Positions 7,445 to 10,725 of a DNA stretch of 10,725 nt are shown here, piece by piece. The stretch's first letter is position 1. The number at the start of each line of letters is the position of its first letter. Where the stretch lies: assembly GCA_016715195.1 (NCBI GenBank), contig JADKBB010000048.1, positions 1 through 10,725 on the forward strand. The letters run 5' to 3'. The stretch is from Candidatus Villigracilis proximus (lineage in GTDB: Bacteria > Chloroflexota > Anaerolineae > Anaerolineales > Villigracilaceae). The position numbers and the translations under genes were made by a program. Under the pieces are notes generated by a model. It was given only the letters and a program-made list of their open reading frames with translations, searched no databases and had not been told where the DNA came from.

Positions 7445-7530
7445 ATACAACTTATTGTGACATAATTATTGTTGATTTACCACTGACGTTTATACCTAAA
7501 ACACCGACATTAATTTGCAGTCTTCCGCGA

Positions 7531-7539
7531 TGATACAAT
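7531..7539 (+). promoter_or_regulatory. Extended -10 promoter for folB
   Basis: TGA-TACAAT at 7531-7539 forms an extended -10 box. A poor TTAATT (7510-7515) lies 18 bases upstream of the hexamer as a possible -35. Transcription from it would give folB a leader of about 120 bases. A weaker alternative is TTGTTG (7469-7474) with TATACC (7491-7496), spacer 16. Confidence 0.4.
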
Positions 7540-7666
7540 TTTGGGGATGGAAGGAAGACCCCGCATCAAGCGGACCTCAAGCCTGGGCGCTGCTCTCAAT
7601 CCTTTTCAGCGCTGACGGAGTTTCCCGGTCTATTTTTGCGAACCCGAAAAAATTACAGGAGCCTGC

Positions 7667-8023
7667 ATGGATAAAACTTTTATCAAAGACCTGCTTGTGC
7701 GCGGCATTATTGGAATTCGAGATTGGGAGCGAGTGACGCCGCAGGATATTCTGATCAACGTGACTGTTTTCAGTGACACCACCCGCGCCGCGCAGACCGA
7801 TGACATTGCCTACTGTGTGGATTACAGCGCGCTGGCAAAGAAAATTCAGTCTCATGCCGAGACCGCCGCGAGATTGACAGTGGAAGCGCTGGCCAATGAT
7901 CTCGCAGAAATTTGTTTGCAGGAAAACGGCGTGACGAAAACGATAGTCCGCGTGGAGAAGCCGGGGGCGGTGCGCTTCGCCAGATCGGTGGGCGTGGAGA
8001 TCGAACGCAGCCGCGCGGACTGA
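7667..8023 (+). CDS. folB: Dihydroneopterin aldolase
   Basis: 118 residues, the normal length for this enzyme. ATG 7667 follows a CAGGAG ribosome site at 7656-7661. FolB cleaves 7,8-dihydroneopterin to 6-hydroxymethyl-7,8-dihydropterin and glycolaldehyde in cytosolic folate synthesis, usually as an octamer. Family hallmarks are clear: GIIGIRDWER near the N-terminus, DDIAYCVDYSALAKKI, the TVEALANDLAE helix, and VRVEKPGAVRFARSVGVEIER at the C-terminus. The residues expected at the active site are present: Glu21, Tyr53, Glu73 and Lys98, matching Glu22, Tyr54, Glu74 and Lys100 of the S. aureus enzyme. No other folate gene is in the window, so it stands apart from a fol operon here. A separate promoter precedes the LysM gene downstream. 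Confidence 0.95.
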   Translation: MDKTFIKDLLVRGIIGIRDWERVTPQDILINVTVFSDTTRAAQTDDIAYCVDYSALAKKIQSHAETAARLTVEALANDLAEICLQENGVTKTIVRVEKPGAVRFARSVGVEIERSRAD

Positions 8024-8037
8024 AAACTGTCAGCCGG

Positions 8038-8060
8038 GGAAAAATCTCCTTTGTTTTTCC
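8038..8060 (+). terminator. Weak hairpin after folB
   Basis: GGAAAAA (8038-8044) pairs with TTTTTCC (8054-8060) around a 9-base loop, with partial further pairing outside. It begins 15 bases after the folB stop. There is no T run behind it, so it would be at best a poor terminator. Confidence 0.25.
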
Positions 8061-8115
8061 GGGCAGGTATCAGGTTGGATGGGATGCGTGGTTTACATCC
8101 AGTACTGATTGATGA

Positions 8116-8144
8116 TTGCCATTCATTTCTTTTTGTCTTATCAT
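8116..8144 (+). promoter_or_regulatory. Promoter of the LysM protein gene
   Basis: TTGCCA (8116-8121) and TATCAT (8139-8144) are each one base from consensus and are 17 bases apart, the best sigma-70-type promoter in the window. Transcription would start near 8151, just ahead of the AAGGAG ribosome site (8157-8162) and ATG 8170. It also shows that the in-frame TTG at 8116 is the -35 box and not a start codon. Confidence 0.7.
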
Positions 8145-8169
8145 GTTACTAGTGTTAAGGAGAAGAACC

Positions 8170-9024
8170 ATGTCACATAAAACTTTTGTTCAAGTCTCTA
8201 TTTTGTTTCTGTTCGCTCTTTCCCTGTTGTGGACTCCGCCCGGCGTGCAGGCTGGCGGCGTGTGCGGCGGGGCGTATACGGTGGGGCAGGGCGAGACCCT
8301 CGAGTCGATCGCCGCGACCTGCGGCACCACGGTGGCTGCGATCATGGCTGCCAACCCCGGCATCAGCACGACAGTTTCTGTCGGCCAGGTGTTGACCGTG
8401 CCCGGAAGCAATTATGGAACTTCGGTTACGCCTGTGCCCGTTACGCCAGTACCCGCCACACCAGTGCCTGCCACGCCCGTGCCGGCGGTGGTTAATAATT
8501 ATTACAACACATACAATTACTATAATTCGCCCGTCAGTTATGGCGGTACTTATACGGTGCAGGTCGGTGATACGTTTTCTGCGATCGCCGCTCGATATGG
8601 GGTGAGTGTGAATGAGCTGTGGGCGCTCAACCCGTATATTCAAAATATCAATTTGCTGTATGTGGGACAGGTCATTTATATCCCCACATCCGGCGGGGTT
8701 TATCCCTATTATCCGGTGACTGCCACCGCCGAGCCGGTTCCGCTTTCGTATGGCAAGGTTCCGTATGGCAGCCCGGTCGGGAAAGTTAAATTATTGCCCA
8801 ACACCAGTTCTGATATTTATGTTTCATTGCAAGGCACCACCAGAGACGGCATTAACGTCATCCATGAATATCCGGTCAACGATTCGATGACGGTCAAGAT
8901 CCCTTCCGGCTGGTACACCTACGTGGCCTGGGTGGGCGGAGTGAAATTCACCGGCCAATTTAATCTCGGTGATGGTTCAGATCATTCGATCACTTTCTAT
9001 GATAACAAGGTGGTTGTGCAGTAA
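8170..9024 (+). CDS. Secreted protein with two LysM domains and a C-terminal beta domain
   Basis: 284 residues from ATG 8170, chosen for the AAGGAG ribosome site eight bases upstream. Residues 1-28 are a signal peptide (MSHKTF, a hydrophobic core, then GVQA before GG). LysM 1 spans about 36-78 (YTVGQGETLESIAATCGTT ending in VGQVLTVP). Cys32 and Cys51 are the only cysteines and could form a disulfide outside the cell. A linker of four (V/A)TPVP units (86-105) and an Asn/Tyr-rich stretch (109-119) leads to LysM 2 (about 128-172, YTVQVGDTFSAIAARYGVSV ending in VGQVIYIP). The rest (about 195-284) looks like a beta-sandwich domain (DIYVSLQGTTRDG, WYTYVAWVGG). LysM domains bind N-acetylglucosamine polymers such as peptidoglycan. 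No hydrolase motif is present, so a wall- or surface-binding role is inferred. Confidence 0.9.
   Translation: MSHKTFVQVSILFLFALSLLWTPPGVQAGGVCGGAYTVGQGETLESIAATCGTTVAAIMAANPGISTTVSVGQVLTVPGSNYGTSVTPVPVTPVPATPVPATPVPAVVNNYYNTYNYYNSPVSYGGTYTVQVGDTFSAIAARYGVSVNELWALNPYIQNINLLYVGQVIYIPTSGGVYPYYPVTATAEPVPLSYGKVPYGSPVGKVKLLPNTSSDIYVSLQGTTRDGINVIHEYPVNDSMTVKIPSGWYTYVAWVGGVKFTGQFNLGDGSDHSITFYDNKVVVQ
8425..8484 (+). repeat. Four 15-bp tandem repeats encoding (V/A)TPVP
   Basis: Four imperfect 15-base units encode VTPVP, VTPVP, ATPVP and ATPVP as the linker between the two LysM domains. The units differ mostly at third codon positions, so the protein repeat is kept while the DNA has diverged. The Pro/Thr-rich sequence is probably an extended spacer. 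Confidence 0.85.
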
Positions 9025-9039
9025 AGTTGAGGTGATAAA

Positions 9040-9172
9040 TTAACGCAAGTTGCCACCCATAAAAAAATTCTACCGCAGAGACGCAGAGGACACAGAGAAA
9101 AAGCCATTAAAAACTCCGCGAAATCCGTGGCAAAGGTCTTGGATTTCTTGGCATGGTAACAACTTGAGTTAA
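9040..9172. repeat. Dispersed intergenic repeat with terminal inverted repeats (MITE-like)
   Basis: TTAACGCAAGTTGCCACC (9040-9057) matches the reverse complement of 9155-9172 (TTAACTCAAGTTGTTACC) at 15 of 18 bases. The two arms therefore bound a 133-bp unit with no gene. Inside are three imperfect CGCAGAG units (9074-9097) and a CTCCGCGAAATCCGTGGC stretch. TAAATTAA occurs at both ends (9036-9043 and 9170-9177) and may be a target duplication, although it is AT-rich and overlaps the arms. CGCAGAG-type repeats with such ends are, from memory, widespread between genes in environmental bacterial genomes. The unit sits between the lysM stop and the terminator, so it is probably part of that transcript. 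Confidence 0.6.
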
Positions 9173-9174
9173 AT

Positions 9175-9215
9175 TAATAAAACACGTCCGCGAGTCTCGC
9201 GGACGTGTTTTATTA
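9175..9215. terminator. Strong palindromic terminator after the LysM gene
   Basis: TAATAAAACACGTCCGCGA (9175-9193) is the exact reverse complement of 9197-9215, with a GTC loop. This 19-bp perfect stem has a GC core and a TTTTATTA arm, so it can terminate on either strand. It is 150 bases from the lysM stop because the repeat element lies between. Its core recurs in the hairpin at 9648-9679. Confidence 0.88.
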
Positions 9216-9234
9216 TGTGTCATGTGATTGCGGG

Positions 9235-9240
9235 TAAAAT
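9235..9240 (+). promoter_or_regulatory. -10 box for a probably leaderless transcript
   Basis: TAAAAT at 9235-9240 ends seven bases before ATG 9248, so transcription would begin at or next to the start codon. No ribosome site fits this ATG, and no clear -35 is present. This is the usual layout of a leaderless gene. Confidence 0.4.
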
Positions 9241-9247
9241 GTGTTTT

Positions 9248-9586
9248 ATGAATACTCCTTCCAAAGCCTCCCGTTTTATTTTGTATGCTGTAAAGGCGTT
9301 TTCGATCTTCTTTACGCTGCTGTTCGTGCTGATCCAATTCGTACCGATCACAGACGAAGCGAACGGAGAAGGAGGGTGGTGCTCGCCATACCTCGGAGCA
9401 CCCGTCGGGTTGGGACATTCCGCCTTCGACATGCGCCTGCACGGATTCCCCTACCCGTTTGTGACGGTGGTTACTGAAAAATGTTTTGAAGCGCGTGAAA
9501 CCCGTTACGAATGGTCACCGATCGGCATCGGCGTGGAAAGTTTACTGCTGGCGCTGCTGACGTATCCGCTTTGGGCGGGAGATTGA
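9248..9586 (+). CDS. Small membrane protein, unknown function
   Basis: 112 residues from ATG 9248 (MNTPSKASRFILYAVKAFSI). Earlier in-frame ATGs at 9239 and 9215 are less likely: 9215 is the last base of the terminator hairpin, and neither has a good ribosome site. A hydrophobic segment at about 10-33 is preceded by basic residues, so it is either an anchor or an uncleaved signal. A second hydrophobic stretch (about 92-110, GIGVESLLLALLTYPLW) is close to the C-terminus. The middle 60 residues hold two cysteines (45 and 79) and are rich in Gly, Pro and aromatic residues, and would face outward if both ends cross the membrane. I do not recognise a family. The gene is enclosed by two similar hairpin terminators and is transcribed alone. 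Confidence 0.65.
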   Translation: MNTPSKASRFILYAVKAFSIFFTLLFVLIQFVPITDEANGEGGWCSPYLGAPVGLGHSAFDMRLHGFPYPFVTVVTEKCFEARETRYEWSPIGIGVESLLLALLTYPLWAGD

Positions 9587-9647
9587 AGAAGCAAAAAGAG
9601 CAATTTCCACCCAAATAATTCAAATTGACTTTACAACTTAATACAAA

Positions 9648-9679
9648 ACGTCCGCGAGAAAATTTTGTCTCGCGGACGT
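9648..9679. terminator. Terminator between convergent genes, mainly for the AbiEii gene
   Basis: ACGTCCGCGAGA (9648-9659) pairs exactly with TCTCGCGGACGT (9668-9679) around an 8-base loop. On the minus strand the stem is followed by TTTTGTATT, a good U-rich tail for the gene ending at 9686. On the plus strand the tail is poor. The arms share 11 and 12 bases with the hairpin at 9184-9206. Confidence 0.8.
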
Positions 9680-9685
9680 ATACGT

Positions 9686-10348
9686 TTATGGCTGATCAAA
9701 CCATTGATCCCCCAGTGCTTTTGCTTGTTCAATAAAGTGTTTTTTTAGTTCGTCCCATGATAAACCTATAAACATGGCTGGTTGAATGTCCCGTTCTCCA
9801 TTTTCAAAAAGCACCATGCTTTCAATTGCCATGATGGCAAAATCACGTAGTTGGGGATATTTCTTCCTGCCGGCTTCGAGCAAATCAACAAGTGGAATGT
9901 GTTGGGAAATCATATAAACGTCATAGAAATCTTTTCGACTTCCCCGCCCGATCAGCGCATCCAATTTCATTAATCCAATATCCAATGGCGCAGCCAGGGC
10001 TACATCCTCAATAGTTTGAACGGGTTGTAATAGTTTGTATCCATAACTAAAAAAACCAACATGAATATTTTGAACAAGCATGAGCAGGTTGCCGTCTACA
10101 TTTTCAATGACCTGACCATTTTTGCTTTCAAATGCTTTTATGATCTCGTATCGTGTTCTGTCGTGAACCTCATCTTTTTCCGAGAAAAAATCAAGATCAA
10201 TGGAAAGGCGGTGCCCCATTTGCAAAGCAAGAGCCGTTCCTCCCGCCAGATAAAAGCGATTTGAAAATTCCTGCTGACCTATGAAGGTCAATAGAGATTT
10301 GATCTCCGGGGTAACTGTTTCCCAATGTGGTGATTTCAATATGCCCAT
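9686..10348 (-). CDS. AbiEii/AbiGii-type nucleotidyltransferase, probable toxin
   Basis: 220 residues from ATG 10348 (MGILKSPHWETVTPEIKSLL). The family signature is plain: YLAGGTALALQMGHRLSIDL followed by DFF, giving the nucleotidyltransferase GG-x9-S-x-D-x-D motif (Gly36-Gly37, Ser49, Asp51, Asp53). Further on is LMKLDALIGRGSRKDFYDVY (about 126-145), the conserved Lys and KDFYD element of the AbiEii group. In studied members these enzymes add nucleotides to RNA such as tRNA acceptor ends and so stop growth, acting in abortive phage infection or as type IV toxins. The substrate here is unknown. The start lies 13 bases inside the upstream DUF6922-like gene, and only a weak purine-rich site precedes it, so translation is probably coupled. 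All visible catalytic residues are intact. Some relatives in this superfamily have no proven toxicity. Confidence 0.88.
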   Translation of the reverse strand: MGILKSPHWETVTPEIKSLLTFIGQQEFSNRFYLAGGTALALQMGHRLSIDLDFFSEKDEVHDRTRYEIIKAFESKNGQVIENVDGNLLMLVQNIHVGFFSYGYKLLQPVQTIEDVALAAPLDIGLMKLDALIGRGSRKDFYDVYMISQHIPLVDLLEAGRKKYPQLRDFAIMAIESMVLFENGERDIQPAMFIGLSWDELKKHFIEQAKALGDQWFDQP

Positions 10349-10620
10349 GAGGTTTTCTTCTTTATAGGCTGAGGAGTAATGTCAAACAGCACACACCAAA
10401 GGTTGTATCTTCTCCTGGATAGTAAACGTGCACCATCTTGTTTCACCCAATGGATAAGTCTTTCTTTGCCATATGTTTTAAACAACCAGCGGACTTCGTT
10501 TCTATCCCCGTACGCCAGAATACGCCCGATCACCAACACACTGTGCTGATCTGCCTTTAGCATGGAAAAGTTGTATTCCTGAAAAAACGGAGCCGTGGAT
10601 AAAGGGATTTGCGCGGTCAT
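10336..10620 (-). CDS. DUF6922-like protein, putative antitoxin partner of AbiEii
   Basis: 94 residues from ATG 10620 (MTAQIPLSTAPFFQEYNFSM). The layout is a short lead, then VLVIGRILAYGDRNEVRWLFKTYG (27-50), WVKQDGARLLSRRRYNLWCVLFDI (58-81) and a basic tail. It resembles DUF6922, a small helical protein family commonly encoded directly upstream of AbiEii-type nucleotidyltransferases. By position it is inferred to be the antitoxin or regulator, and the basic SRRR helix would suit nucleic-acid binding. It overlaps the toxin gene by 13 bases and comes first in the pair, the common order. A perfect TATAAT lies six bases before its ATG and there is no ribosome site, so the message may be leaderless. 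The family call is from memory of the pattern and is moderately sure. Confidence 0.75.
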   Translation of the reverse strand: MTAQIPLSTAPFFQEYNFSMLKADQHSVLVIGRILAYGDRNEVRWLFKTYGKERLIHWVKQDGARLLSRRRYNLWCVLFDITPQPIKKKTSWAY

Positions 10621-10626
10621 TTTTCA

Positions 10627-10632
10627 ATTATA
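10627..10632 (-). promoter_or_regulatory. -10 box of the DUF6922-AbiEii operon
   Basis: A perfect TATAAT on the minus strand ends six bases before ATG 10620 (TATAAT-TGAAAA-ATG). No -35 resembling TTGACA is found at 16-18 bases. An inverted repeat, AGTTTG (10647-10652) with CAAACT (10664-10669), lies where a -35 and a repressor would sit, so the pair may regulate itself. Confidence 0.55.
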
Positions 10633-10693
10633 AACCAGCTACATACAGTTTGTTTTCTTATTGCAAACTATTGAGAGTAAAATATATCCAATG

Positions 10694-10721
10694 TCTCCAA
10701 TAATCGCACGCCATTTGGAGA
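10694..10721. repeat. Inverted repeat at the right edge
   Basis: TCTCCAA (10694-10700) and TTGGAGA (10715-10721) are exact reverse complements with a 14-base gap. They sit about 70 bases upstream of the toxin-antitoxin promoter and five bases from the window edge. They could be a regulator site or the end of a repeat outside the window. No gene is visible between 10621 and 10725. Confidence 0.35.
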
Positions 10722-10725
10722 AAAA

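Noticed and set aside
7515..7736. 73-codon plus-strand ORF overlapping the start of folB
   Set aside because: It overlaps a certain gene in another frame, has no ribosome site and matches nothing.
8116..8169. TTG 8116 as start of the LysM protein
   Set aside because: The TTG belongs to the -35 box. The ribosome site and signal peptide both fit ATG 8170.
8173..8643. 156-codon antisense ORF in the LysM gene
   Set aside because: Its His/Arg-rich sequence is an antisense reading of the GC-rich repeats and linker of a clear secreted protein.
9074..9097. CGCAGAG units as a CRISPR array
   Set aside because: The units are 8-10 bases, adjacent and without spacers; this is a short imperfect tandem repeat inside the larger element.
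9107..9442. 111-codon minus ORF crossing the repeat and the 9248 gene
   Set aside because: Part of it is the dispersed repeat translated (LTQVVTMPRNPRPLPRISRS), and it runs through a strong terminator hairpin.

Overview
The window looks like ordinary chromosomal DNA of a Chloroflexota bacterium, probably of the Anaerolineae. This is inference from style, not from a marker gene. The clues are a secreted LysM protein with a (V/A)TPVP linker, long soluble PAS/GAF signalling proteins ending in HD-GYP, a DUF2721 membrane protein, and a dispersed CGCAGAG-type intergenic repeat. No rRNA, tRNA, CRISPR array, transposase or prophage gene is visible.

Layout. Positions 1-907 (minus) hold the N-terminal 302 codons of an unrecognised protein cut by the left edge. 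A divergent promoter region follows, then two small membrane proteins on plus: a glycine-zipper protein (1149-1610) and a DUF2721 protein (1724-2161). Next is a plus-strand gene (2290-3105) that appears to fuse a UPF0175-like antitoxin domain to a histidine-kinase phosphoacceptor domain and a decayed ATPase domain. A near-perfect palindromic terminator (3107-3153) separates it from a convergent minus-strand signalling locus (3164-7397). That locus reads as two ORFs, PAS-GAF-PAS-PAS and GAF-PAS-GAF-GAF-HD-GYP. The sequence indicates a single gene of about 1410 codons, split by one extra A at 5565-5567.

On plus again come folB (dihydroneopterin aldolase, 7667-8023) and a secreted two-LysM protein (8170-9024). 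A roughly 133-bp repeat with terminal inverted repeats sits between the lysM stop and its terminator. A small membrane protein (9248-9586) is bracketed by two hairpins with almost the same core sequence. The right end carries a minus-strand pair, a DUF6922-type protein and an AbiEii-type nucleotidyltransferase (10620 down to 9686). These overlap by 13 bases, as expected of a toxin-antitoxin or abortive-infection module.

How the parts relate. The PAS/GAF/HD-GYP locus would link sensory input to cyclic-di-GMP breakdown. The UPF0175-HisKA protein may bind DNA or a protein partner and receive phosphate, but it probably cannot act as a kinase by itself. folB and lysM are housekeeping and cell-surface genes. 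Several starts (9248, 10620 and a possible tiny ORF at 7547) lie only 6-7 bases after a -10-like hexamer, which suggests leaderless transcripts. The most notable observations are the frameshifted sensor gene, the UPF0175-HisKA fusion, and the repeat and hairpin arrangement at 9036-9679. I found no clearly new multi-gene defence or metabolic system.
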